Assembly (NCBI GenBank): GCA_942491465.1
Contig: CALOBA010000059.1
Coordinates: 1-64,000, forward strand
Direction: 5' to 3'
From: CALOBA01 sp942491465
Lineage (GTDB): Bacteria > Pseudomonadota > Gammaproteobacteria > Chromatiales > Chromatiaceae
DNA: 64,000 nucleotides
Shown piece after piece: positions 9,544 to 19,718 of this stretch. A program made the position numbers and the translations under genes. Position 1 is the first letter of the stretch. Each line of letters starts with the position of its first letter. Below the pieces are notes generated by a model. That model saw nothing but the letters and a program-made list of their open reading frames with translations. It was not told the DNA's origin and ran no database searches.

Positions 9544-9669
9544 GGTCGCGGAGTGACGCGCCTTGATCATCGTGCCGACCACTCGGCACCGGCACGCGCT
9601 GGCTCCCACGCCCCGGAGACTGTGCAAGAATGACCGCTGATTGTGCGTCCGACGCCGCGCAGCGGCGCC

Positions 9670-9804
9670 TGGGAGCGCCGGCATCTTGCCGGCCTCGGCG
9701 CGAAGCGCCGTTATTCTGCCTCTAACCAACAACGGCTGATGTGCTTCAAGCTGGTCCAGATCGCCGCCTGGCGGCGGCGGACCGGCAAGATGCCGGCGCT
9801 CCCA
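9670..9804. repeat. Inverted-repeat element, GGGAGCGCCGGCATC arms
   Basis: The arms at 9670-9692 and 9782-9804 are near-perfect reverse complements (TGGGAGCGCCGGCATCTTGC...). They enclose ~90 bp without a convincing gene. The right arm lies 29 bp before the Rpn nuclease fragment and marks the place where its N-terminus has been lost. Confidence 0.7.
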
Positions 9805-9833
9805 GTGGCTGTTTCTGAACCGTTACTCAGGCA

Positions 9834-10568
9834 CTGCGCAACCCCGCCATCGAGCCGTCCGAGCTTCGAGGCAAGTACATCATCCTCGACATCCTCGCCG
9901 AAGACAGTTCCGGCGCCCGCTACAACATCGAGATGCAGGTTCGCCGCCAGCGTGCTTGGAGCGCCCGCAGCACCTATTATCTGGCCAAGGTGATCTGCGA
10001 CCAGCTCGTCGCCGGCGACGCCTACGAACGGCTCTGCCCTGCGGTCGGCATCCATCTCCTGGACTTCGACCTGTTCCGCGAGCCGGAACATGCCAATCAG
10101 GCGGTTTGGTGCTTTGAGATGCGCGATGGCGAGACCCCGGACGTTCGCCTGGGCGAGGAGCTGCAGCTCAATGTCGTCGAGCTCAAGAAGGCCGAGCGTC
10201 TCGGCCGGCTGCCGGCGAGCCTGACCGCCTGGATCACCCTGTTCGAGCACTGGCAGGAGGAGCAACGCATGTCCCACATCACCGATGACCCCATCCGCCG
10301 CGCCTACGACAAGCTCAAGGCCCTGAGCGCAGACCAAGAGGCGCGTCGACTCGCCTTTGTGCGCGAGCGTGCGCTCCATGACGAGGCGCAGCTGCTGCTG
10401 GATGCCCGCGAAGAGGGCCGCGACGAGGGCCGCGACGAGGGCCGCGACGAAGCCCTACGGCAGACTGCCGCGAACATGATCGAGCGCACCGCGCTGGATG
10501 ACGCGGCCATCGCGTCGATCACCGGCCTTGATGCGGCCGAGGTGGCGGCACTGCGCGGCAGCCGGTGA
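9834..10568 (+). pseudogene. Rpn family PD-(D/E)XK nuclease / putative transposase, N-terminally truncated
   Basis: The frame is open from 9834 (LRNPAIEPSELRGKYIILDI) through the nuclease core (ILDILAEDSSGARYNIEMQ, giving the D and E-x-Q catalytic positions) to the typical tail with EEGRDEGRDEGRDEAL. Rpn proteins are recombination-promoting endonucleases of about 280-320 residues. The first ~50 residues are missing: the homology begins next to the inverted repeat at 9670-9804. The first in-frame ATG (9933) lies inside the catalytic motif, so translation from it would give an inactive protein of 211 residues. It overlaps the frame that reads through the DGR-like template copy by 4 bp. Confidence 0.8.
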
Positions 10569-10680
10569 GCCTGGAGCGGGGTGCTATGCCGCTTGTAATA
10601 GGGCCGCTTCCGGCGCGTGCCGCCGCTTCGACTCGTGACGCCGCGCGGTGTCACGGCGCCTGTTCTAGGGTGCGGGTCGC

Positions 10681-10808
10681 AACAGGCGTGAACCGCGTGC
10701 TCCGCGGCGGCAACTGGCTCAACCACCCGCGCAACCTGCGCTCCGCGGTCCGCAACGGCAACCAGCCCGGCAACCGCAACTGGAACACCGGCCTGCGTCT
10801 CGCCCGAG
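10681..10808 (+). repeat. DGR-like template repeat (TR), AAC-rich
   Basis: This 128-bp stretch aligns without gaps to 11171-11298. By hand count the copies differ at 22 positions. Sixteen of these are adenines in this copy (of about 25 adenines), against six of about 103 non-adenines, and no site is A only in the other copy. Read in frame it gives RGGNWLNHPRNLRSAVRNGN with AAC at nearly every variable position. Similarity stops abruptly upstream, where there is no FGE-like coding sequence. These features match the template repeat of a diversity-generating retroelement. No DGR reverse transcriptase or avd gene is in the window. Confidence 0.8.
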
Positions 10809-10921
10809 CTCGACGGGGTGGTGGATGCCGCCCCCTGGACCAGACCCGCATCCTGTCCCGCCTCGCGGGCAAGAAGCCAATCCGGTTTTTGGCTGCCGAT
10901 CTCCAGCTCGCCTGCTGATCC

Positions 10922-11056
10922 GTGTCGGCCTGGAGGCCGACCCTCCCGGGCTGACGCTCCCGGGCCGCCGCTCCCGGCCGACGCTTCCTCGCCGACGCTC
11001 CCTCGCGGACGCTCCCGCCGTAGGCCGCAGCAGCCGGGGTCCTGGGAGGGTCGCCC
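10922..11056. repeat. Palindromic dispersed repeat (GGCCTGGAGGCC family), copy A
   Basis: It starts GTGTCGGCCTGGAGGCCGAC and contains short near-tandem units (GACGCTCCC, GCCGCTCCC, GACGCTTCC). It ends CCTGGGAGGGTCGCC, the beginning of the opposite arm. Relatives lie at 29240-29360, 31070-31265 and 42718-42852. This copy abuts the 5' end of the FGE-domain fragment. Confidence 0.65.
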
Positions 11057-11363
11057 GCTGCCGCCGAATGCCTGGGGGCTGTATGAGATGCACGGCAATG
11101 TCTGGGAGTGGTGTCAGGACTGGCTTGGCGACTACCCGGATGGGCCTGTGGTCGATCCTGTTGGACCTGCGGCAGGCGTGGGCCGCGTGGTCCGCGGCGG
11201 CCTCTGGCTCTTTCACCGGCGCAGCCTGCGCTCCGCGGTCCGCTGCGGCCTCGTGCCCGGCAACCGCGACTGGTACACCGGTTTGCGTCTCGCCCGAGGT
11301 CCCGAGCTTGCGGAGCCCGGCAGACAGGCCAAGCCCGCAGGGGCCGGAGCGCCCGCGCGGTGA
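11055..11363 (+). pseudogene. FGE-sulfatase/C-type-lectin-fold protein, C-terminal fragment carrying the DGR-like variable repeat
   Basis: The reading frame contains NAWGLYEMHGNVWEWCQDW, the signature of formylglycine-generating-enzyme (SUMF1) domains, then DGPVVDPVGPAAG, RVVRGGLWLFHRRSLRSAVR and GNRDWYTGLRLAR, and ends at 11363. A full protein would have about 200 or more further residues at the N-terminus; here they are replaced by the palindromic repeat at 10922-11056. FGE-fold domains are common DGR targets because their surface loops tolerate massive variation. The variable residues (L, F, S, C, L, V, D, Y) correspond to asparagine or glutamine codons in the template copy. As it stands it is a fragment without a natural start. 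Confidence 0.75.
11171..11298 (+). repeat. DGR-like variable repeat (VR)
   Basis: This is the partner of 10681-10808: 128 bp, gap-free, 22 differences, 16 of them at template adenines (A to G, T or C). It encodes the last ~40 residues of the FGE-fold domain, where VRs normally sit. The six non-adenine differences (three C to G, three C to T) show that this TR and VR are not an immediate pair, or that they have drifted since mutagenesis. Confidence 0.8.
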
Positions 11364-11508
11364 GCGATTCGGAGCGAGCGAACAGTCCGGGGGCTCCGGC
11401 CCCGCCGGCAGCGCGGGGTGCGCCGGCTTGCGGCTGCTGCCGGGCATTGGCCAGGGTGACGACCAGGCCGCCGTCGGCGGTGGCGGTCCTGAGTCGTCGG
11501 ACCAGAAG

Positions 11509-11742
<234 letters not shown>

Positions 11743-11906
11743 AGAGCGCGTTGGCCGTGCTTGGGCGTATGGATGCTGGGATAATGGTCGTACTTACCGC
11801 GGCGCGGATAGGCGGCTACCCGATCCGTGCGCGCCGGCGCCCGGGGCATCCGAGCCTGTGCCAAGCCCTGCGCTGAATCCATCCGCTACCCGAGGCGTTC
11901 AGCTCC

Positions 11907-12434
11907 ATGGCCGATATCTGCGAAATCGACGGCAAGCCTGTGTTCTTCTTGGACGACACCCCGCCGGAGATCGGGCGTCTGCTCGCCCGCGTCGAGCTGG
12001 CCCAGGGGCTGAAGGCGCGACGGGCCCTACTGCTGGATGCGATCGAGCAGCACCCGCAGGCCCTCGACCTGCGCCTTGCCCTGTATAAGATGCTGTTCCG
12101 CACCGGTCAGTACCGCCAAGCCGAGCAGGCCGTCTGGGGGGCGCTGACGGCGTCGGCCAGACAAGGCGGCTTTACCCGCAACTACCGCCGCCTGGGCCCG
12201 AGCTCGGCCCCGTGGCTGACGGACAAGGGGGGCGCCAGGATCTACCTCTTCAGCCTCAAGGCCCTGGGGGTGGTGCGGCTGCGCCGGGGCCGCGTCGCCC
12301 TCGCCGACCGGGTGCTGACCAAGCTGTTGGAGCTGGACCCCGAGGATGAGATCGGCGGGAGCAATTTCCTCGCCATCGCCCGGAGCTTCCGGGAGGACGC
12401 GCCGGCGCAGCGGCACGGCGCTGGAGCGCCGTGA
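11907..12434 (+). CDS. TPR-like helical protein of unknown function
   Basis: The protein has 175 residues. Residues ~20-75 (PEIGRLLARVELAQGLKARR, LLDAIEQHPQALDLRLALYK) read as paired helices of the tetratricopeptide type. A second pair lies at ~110-150 (RLRRGRVALADRVLTKLLEL, DPEDEIGGSNFLAIARS). There is no signal peptide or membrane segment, so a cytoplasmic scaffold or adaptor role is likely. A weak GAGG lies ~10 bases before the ATG. The gene stands alone after the hexamer tract, and its target is unknown. Confidence 0.65.
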   Translation: MADICEIDGKPVFFLDDTPPEIGRLLARVELAQGLKARRALLLDAIEQHPQALDLRLALYKMLFRTGQYRQAEQAVWGALTASARQGGFTRNYRRLGPSSAPWLTDKGGARIYLFSLKALGVVRLRRGRVALADRVLTKLLELDPEDEIGGSNFLAIARSFREDAPAQRHGAGAP

Positions 12435-12576
12435 CGATGGGAGAACGGAAATGCGGACTTGCTGTTGCGTTCCAACAGCCGCGGGATCGGTGGGGTCTGC
12501 ATCGGTGTTTCCTGACGGGGGGTTGAGCAGCGGTGCGGGGTCTACGCCGCGCCGCCGCCCGCCGAGGGTCGGCCGC

Positions 12577-13329
12577 CTAATCTCGACGCAGGACAGCGCG
12601 CACAACGTCCCCGAGCAGCTCCCCGAAAGTGCCAAGCCAGTCCAGGACACGGGCGACCGGCCGCGCGCTCTGAGATAGCGCGTCGCCCTTGGGGCCTCGT
12701 CCGCGGCCCGGGGATGGCCCGTAGCCCCGAGACTCGCGCTCGGAGGCGGTCAGGATGTAGACGACAAGGGCGAATACGAGACCGATCGTGGCGGCGACGA
12801 ACTGCGCGCCGTCCATTAGGCGCAGGGCGGAGTCGATGGCCGGATTGGCCCAGGACACGCTGTCTTCGACCTCAGGCAAGAAATGCCGCGGCGCGACGAT
12901 CGAGGCGATGCCCAAGATCAGCGACGAGCGCAGTGTCCAAAAGAGTCTGCGCCGACCCATCGGGAGTGCAAGCGCAACCATCGTGCCCCCGAACAACAGG
13001 AGCACCAACTCCGCCAACAGCAGCGCGCCGGTGGGCGCTGCCGACACGACGGCGATGAACATCAAGGCAAGGGCCTGCAAGACCAGATAGACGCCGATCC
13101 AAAGCGGCAGAAAGGCGGCTTCGCGCCAACCGTATCCAGGTGGCCCTTTTTCCTGAACGCGCAGCTCCGCTTTGAAGGCATCCACTTGCGCGCCGCCGAT
13201 CTTCTCCTCCAAGACCCCCAGGCAGGCCTGCTCGATCTCCTTTTCGAGCACGGCGTTCTTCAGCAGGTCCTTGAGCTCGCCGGCGGACATCGCTCGATAG
13301 CGGACAAGCAACGCATCGATTTCACGCAT
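12577..13329 (-). CDS. Four-span membrane protein of unknown function
   Basis: The protein has 250 residues. The N-terminal ~70 residues are soluble and helical (MREIDALLVRYRAMSAGELK). Four hydrophobic segments follow: ~75-99 (LPLWIGVYLVLQALALMFIA), ~103-125, ~133-150 and ~175-195. A basic Gly/Arg-rich loop and a short amphipathic C-terminus close it. I do not recognise a family. It has no operon partner: acnA lies upstream on the same strand but ends in a terminator. Confidence 0.65.
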   Translation of the reverse strand: MREIDALLVRYRAMSAGELKDLLKNAVLEKEIEQACLGVLEEKIGGAQVDAFKAELRVQEKGPPGYGWREAAFLPLWIGVYLVLQALALMFIAVVSAAPTGALLLAELVLLLFGGTMVALALPMGRRRLFWTLRSSLILGIASIVAPRHFLPEVEDSVSWANPAIDSALRLMDGAQFVAATIGLVFALVVYILTASERESRGYGPSPGRGRGPKGDALSQSARPVARVLDWLGTFGELLGDVVRAVLRRD

Positions 13330-13582
13330 GGGCCTGCTCCAAAGATCGGTTTTCAGGCGGGGTTACCTTGACTCTAGCAGGCGTTGTCCGCGAGCGCCGA
13401 GCGGCGAGCGGCGAAGTCGGATAGGGGAGGCATTGAAGACGATGAATCGAAACGCACCCGTGTCGTGAATTCGGTGCGCCGATCCACGGCACTCTGCACC
13501 TTGAGGGGGTGATCGTCGGTTTGGGCTATCGCTAACCGGACCTTCGGCCTGCGCGAGGCGTTGAAACGCGGTGCCCTTGCCA
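13330..13582. other. Gap without an identified gene
   Basis: An open minus-strand frame crosses this gap (13374-13604), but its sequence resembles nothing I know and it overlaps the acnA terminator. I see no RNA gene. Confidence 0.3.
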
Positions 13583-13614
13583 CAAAAAAGCCGCACCCCG
13601 GCAACGGGATGCGG
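13583..13614 (-). terminator. Rho-independent terminator of acnA
   Basis: On the minus strand GCCGCATCCCG-TTGC-CGGGGTGCGGC forms an 11-bp stem with one mismatch and a 4-base loop, followed by TTTTTT (13584-13589). It begins 40 bp after the acnA stop. Confidence 0.85.
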
Positions 13615-13654
13615 CCCTCGGGCCCGTCCTTGGGCGCGGCTCCAGGCTAGGGGG

Positions 13655-16321
<2,667 letters not shown>

Positions 16322-16369
16322 GGTGGGACCTCCTCAGTCTCGGTTTTTGGAATGGTGAGCAAACGCGCG

Positions 16370-16375
16370 ATGATA
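16370..16375 (-). promoter_or_regulatory. -10-like element upstream of acnA
   Basis: The minus strand reads GGCTATCATCGCG, with TATCAT 49 bases before the acnA ATG. The same box precedes Trypco1 (21414-21419) and the DHOD-like gene (38547-38552) at 35-41 bases. No clear -35 box is seen. Confidence 0.4.
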
Positions 16376-16432
16376 GCCGGGTGGGGGCGGAAAATCACTG
16401 CCTCATTCAGCGGGCTTATTGTTCCATAACCG

Positions 16433-16479
16433 GAAAAGGCCGGTTTCCCGGCCCAGGGTTGGGGCGGGCGAACCGGCCT
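16433..16479 (-). terminator. Rho-independent terminator of opgH
   Basis: On the minus strand AGGCCGGTT (16471-16479) pairs with AACCGGCCT (16437-16445) around a GC-rich loop, followed by TTTTCC. It starts 8 bp after the opgH stop. Confidence 0.65.
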
Positions 16480-16486
16480 CGGGCAG

Positions 16487-18292
16487 TCAGTCGACGGCGT
16501 CGGCGAGCGGCTCGCCCAGGGGCGGGGACACCGGGCGCGGCGGGAGGATCGGCAGGTGCAGCGCGCTGACGGTCGGCGCCGGCGCCACCTCGTCCGGCGT
16601 GCGCCAGAGCCCGACCCAGGCGCTCAACGCGCCCAAGGTCGGGAGCGCGCTGATCATGGCGATGGGCACCGCCAGCAGCGCACCGACGAAGAACGGCGAG
16701 ACAAACAGCGCGCCGGCGGGGCTGTAGACGGCCAGCCAGCCCACCGCGGCGGCGCCGAACAGGGTCTGCGGCCAGAGCCGACGCAGGGCCTCGCCGAAGG
16801 TGACCCGATGCAGCGCCCGCCGCTGGGCGCCCCAGATCATCGCCCGCCCGAACAGCAGCCCGGTCATGAACACGCAGTGGGCGATGGCCATGATCGGCGC
16901 CAGCAGCATCGAGAACGCGGCCTCGGCAACGCTGCTGCCCACCAGTCTGATCGAGCCGCCGTAGCGGCGCCGCCCGGCCGGCGACAGCAGCAGGTCGATG
17001 ATGCTGGCGAGCTTGGGCGCGAACACCATCAACATGACCATGCCGAACAGCGCCAGCCCCGGCCCCGGCAGGTAGATCGGCCCGGTCTCGCCGAGGCCGA
17101 GCCGCAGCAGGCCGAGCAGCGTCAGCGCCACCCAGAACGGCGAGGAGACGAACATCAGGATCGCAATCACCAGCTGCACGCGGCTCACCGGCAGCAGACC
17201 GGGCATGCCCAGTAGCCGGAGATACTGCAGGTTGCCCTGGCACCAGCGCAGATCCCGGCGGATGAAGTCGGTCAATGTCGGCGGGTTTTCCTCCCAACTG
17301 CCGTCGTCCACGGGCATGACCCGGACCTCGTAGCCGGCCCGGCGCATCAACGCCGCCTCCAACTGGTCGTGGCTCAGCACCCAGCCGGACAGCGGGCCGC
17401 GGCCGGCAAGCATCGGCAACTCGCAGTGCTCGACGAAGGGTTGCATCCTGATCAGCGCGTTGTGACCCCAGTAGGGCCCGGCGTCCGCCTGCCACCAGGC
17501 GCTGCCGATGCTGTAGCTGCGCATGCCAAGGCGCATGCCGAATTGGAACGGCCGGGCGAAGGCGCTGGGGCTCGGCAGCCCGGCCACCAGCGATTGCAGG
17601 ATGCCCAGGCGCGGCTGCTGCTGCAGGGTGCGGACCATGCGCAGGACGGCGTCGGCGGACATCAGGCTGTCGGCGTCGAGCACCAGGGCAAAGTCGTAGT
17701 CGGCCCCGCGGCGCGCGCAGAATTCGCGGATGTTGCCGGCCTTGAAACCCGCGTTGTCATCGCGGCGGCGGTAGTCGATGCGCACCTGGTCGCCCCAGCG
17801 CGCCCGCAGCCGCGCCAGCGCCTGCCCCTCGGCGGCGATGCACTCCTCCCAGAAGGAATCGCTCAGGATGTGCAGGTCGAACCGGTCGGCGACCCCTGCC
17901 GCCACCAGCTCTTCGGCCATGCGGTCGAGGTTGCGGGCGACGGTGGCCGCGTCCTCGTTGCGGATGCAGCTGAGGATGGCGGTGCGGGTGGTGATGGGCG
18001 AGCGGTCGTCCGCGGCGGCGAGGCCGGCATAGACGCGCGCCGCCGGGTCCTTGGCCGTGCGCATGATCCAGAGCCCCACCACGGCGTTCCAGAAGCCGAG
18101 CGCCCCCCAGGGCAGGGTCACGGCGAAGCAGCCGATGATGGCCAGGTCGATCCAGTCCAGGCCGCCGGCGGACAGGGTCCAGGTCATCAGCGCGATGGCG
18201 ATGAGGACGGTGGTGGTGATCAGCGCGAGGATCAGCAGGCGGCGGCGTCGGATCGGCGCGGCGTTGACGAGGGATGGCGGTGGGGGAGTCAT
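16487..18292 (-). CDS. opgH: Periplasmic glucan (OPG) glucosyltransferase
   Basis: The protein has 601 residues. It belongs to the OpgH/MdoH branch of GT2 glycosyltransferases, which polymerise UDP-glucose into osmoregulated periplasmic glucans at the inner membrane. Two N-terminal membrane segments (~20-40, 50-75) precede the catalytic domain, with the DxD-type LDADS near 205, WVLSHDQLEAALMRRAGYEV near 310 and the acceptor motif RRDLRWCQGNLQ near 355. Four or more membrane segments follow. E. coli MdoH is ~850 residues with longer termini, so this is the short form. No opgG is adjacent; it is usually next door, so it must be elsewhere or absent. Confidence 0.92.
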   Translation of the reverse strand: MTPPPPSLVNAAPIRRRRLLILALITTTVLIAIALMTWTLSAGGLDWIDLAIIGCFAVTLPWGALGFWNAVVGLWIMRTAKDPAARVYAGLAAADDRSPITTRTAILSCIRNEDAATVARNLDRMAEELVAAGVADRFDLHILSDSFWEECIAAEGQALARLRARWGDQVRIDYRRRDDNAGFKAGNIREFCARRGADYDFALVLDADSLMSADAVLRMVRTLQQQPRLGILQSLVAGLPSPSAFARPFQFGMRLGMRSYSIGSAWWQADAGPYWGHNALIRMQPFVEHCELPMLAGRGPLSGWVLSHDQLEAALMRRAGYEVRVMPVDDGSWEENPPTLTDFIRRDLRWCQGNLQYLRLLGMPGLLPVSRVQLVIAILMFVSSPFWVALTLLGLLRLGLGETGPIYLPGPGLALFGMVMLMVFAPKLASIIDLLLSPAGRRRYGGSIRLVGSSVAEAAFSMLLAPIMAIAHCVFMTGLLFGRAMIWGAQRRALHRVTFGEALRRLWPQTLFGAAAVGWLAVYSPAGALFVSPFFVGALLAVPIAMISALPTLGALSAWVGLWRTPDEVAPAPTVSALHLPILPPRPVSPPLGEPLADAVD

Positions 18293-18720
18293 CGTAAGGC
18301 ACCCTCAGTATGGTGGTCCGAAAGGATGGGGTTTATAAGCGATGGTCTGGTCCGAGGTGCGGGATGCGCGGGAGATTGCAACTTCGGCTGATGTATGATC
18401 GCGACGACCACCGCGGCACGGTCCTGGAGCCGTCTCGGGTCATCGACCGGATGATCCAGCTCCCGAAGTCTAAGGTTCAGAAACAAGTGGTGCAGACGCA
18501 ACGACGAAACGGCCAATCCAAAGGCTCAGCGAGCGGGCGTCTGGGCCACTTGTAAGGCGATCGAGGCGGCCTGTCGCCAAGTCCTTTACGCATTCCAAGC
18601 GAGCAAGCAGATGCCTAATATCACCAGTGTCAAACCTGCGGGAATCAAGACCCGCAATCGGGTCGAGACGGCCGACATTCTCCGTTGGTCGGCGGACAGC
18701 AGCGCGGAGGTGCTCCACCC
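18293..18720. other. Gap with a MITE-like element
   Basis: The stretch 18293-18480 shows no gene. The MITE-like element fills 18481-18553. The rest is leader for the DUF1840 gene, including GGAGGT at 18704-18709. Confidence 0.4.
18481..18553. repeat. MITE-like inverted-repeat element, copy 2
   Basis: This is the reverse-orientation copy of 4288-4362. The left end AAACAAGTGGTGCAGACGC (18481-18499) pairs with the right end ending CCACTTGT (18537-18553). Interior identity with copy 1 is roughly 90% by eye. GGTTCAG precedes this copy, and its reverse complement follows copy 1 when that is read in the same direction, so the terminal repeat may extend further on one side. Confidence 0.75.
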
Positions 18721-19038
18721 ATGCTGATCACCTTCACAACCCCGACCCATGCCGACATCACCATGTTCGGCGAGGTGGGCATCGCCCTACTCAAGCTCAT
18801 GGGCCACAGCGGCACCGTACCGAGTGCCCTGATGGCGGAAGACGTGCCCGCCGCCTTGGAGCGGCTGAAGACCGCCGTCGACCGCAACCCGAACGCGCCC
18901 CTAAACCCCAAGCCGGTGGATGACAACCCGCGGGCGCGCAGCGAATCCAGCGTCTCGCTGTCCCACCGGGCCATGCCGCTGATCGATCTGCTGGAGGCGG
19001 CGGCGCGGGATGGGAAGAACGTGATGTGGAGTAGCTGA
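18721..19038 (+). CDS. DUF1840 domain protein
   Basis: The protein has 105 residues. It opens MLITFTTPTHADITMFGEVG and ends with SHRAMPLIDLLEAAARDGKN, VMW, the pattern of DUF1840, a small cytoplasmic proteobacterial family of unknown function. The ATG at 18721 is chosen because GGAGGT lies 11 bases upstream and the family begins here; an upstream in-frame GTG at 18685 is unlikely. It converges on hisI. Confidence 0.8.
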   Translation: MLITFTTPTHADITMFGEVGIALLKLMGHSGTVPSALMAEDVPAALERLKTAVDRNPNAPLNPKPVDDNPRARSESSVSLSHRAMPLIDLLEAAARDGKNVMWSS

Positions 19039-19079
19039 TTGCCGGACGCGACCTATGGCGGCCTCCACCGCCGGCGCCG

Positions 19080-19523
19080 TCATTTGCCGTACAGCGTCTC
19101 CGGATCGATCAACGGCTCGGCGATGACCTCCACCCGGTCCCCGCGCACGGCGTTGTAGAAGCAGTTCTTGCGCCCGGTGTGGCAGGCCGGGCCGGTCTGG
19201 TCGACCAGCAGCAGCAGGGTGTCGCCGTCGCAGTCCAGGCGCACCTCCTTGAGCATCTGCACCTGGCCCGAGGACTCGCCCTTGCGCCAGAGCTTGCCGC
19301 GGGAGCGCGACCAGAAGCACACCCGGCCCGTCTCCAGCGTCTCGTCCAGCGACTCCAGGTTCATCCAGGCCATCATCAGCACCTCGCCGGTGTCGTGCTG
19401 CTGGGCGATGGCCGGGATCAGCCCGTCGGTGGTGAGCTTGAGCGAGGCGCGCACCTCGGCCCAGGGCAGGCTCTCGCCGAGCTTGGCCTTCTCGTTGGCC
19501 TTGATGCGGTGGTGGGTGGACAT
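19080..19523 (-). CDS. hisI: Phosphoribosyl-AMP cyclohydrolase
   Basis: The protein has 147 residues. It catalyses the third step of histidine biosynthesis, opening the adenine ring of PR-AMP. The metal site DCDGDTLLL (~98-106), the zinc cysteines in TGPACHTGRKNCFY (~110-124) and FWSRSRGKLWRKGESSG (~69-86) are all intact. It is monofunctional, without a HisE part. GGAG lies 8 bases before the ATG, and a perfect TATAAT sits 36 bases upstream. It stands apart from other his genes. Confidence 0.96.
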   Translation of the reverse strand: MSTHHRIKANEKAKLGESLPWAEVRASLKLTTDGLIPAIAQQHDTGEVLMMAWMNLESLDETLETGRVCFWSRSRGKLWRKGESSGQVQMLKEVRLDCDGDTLLLLVDQTGPACHTGRKNCFYNAVRGDRVEVIAEPLIDPETLYGK

Positions 19524-19558
19524 GATTCGGTCTCCGGGGTGTTCTGGGAAAGCGCCGG

Positions 19559-19564
19559 ATTATA
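19559..19564 (-). promoter_or_regulatory. -10 element of hisI (TATAAT)
   Basis: The minus strand reads CCGCTATAATCCGG, a perfect consensus -10 placed 36 bases before the hisI ATG. No good -35 is apparent at 16-18 bp. Confidence 0.5.
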
Positions 19565-19718
19565 GCGGTCATGCTCGGGCGCCGTTCAGTCGCGCTCGGG
19601 CATCGAGCACCTCGCGGCAGCCAGGGTCGTAGACTGGCTTTGCGCCGAGGGCGCATTTGCGTTCAAATCCCCCCATCCGCCAACCATCCAGCCCGGCCAG
19701 CCGCCACGAGGTCCCCCC

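Noticed and set aside
13374..13604. 76-codon minus-strand frame after acnA
   Set aside because: It overlaps the terminator, has no ribosome site and resembles no known family.
18611..18727. 38-codon frame (MPNITSVKPAGIKTRNRVET...) overlapping the DUF1840 start
   Set aside because: It has no good ribosome site or recognisable features and most of it is leader sequence; too weak to list as a gene.
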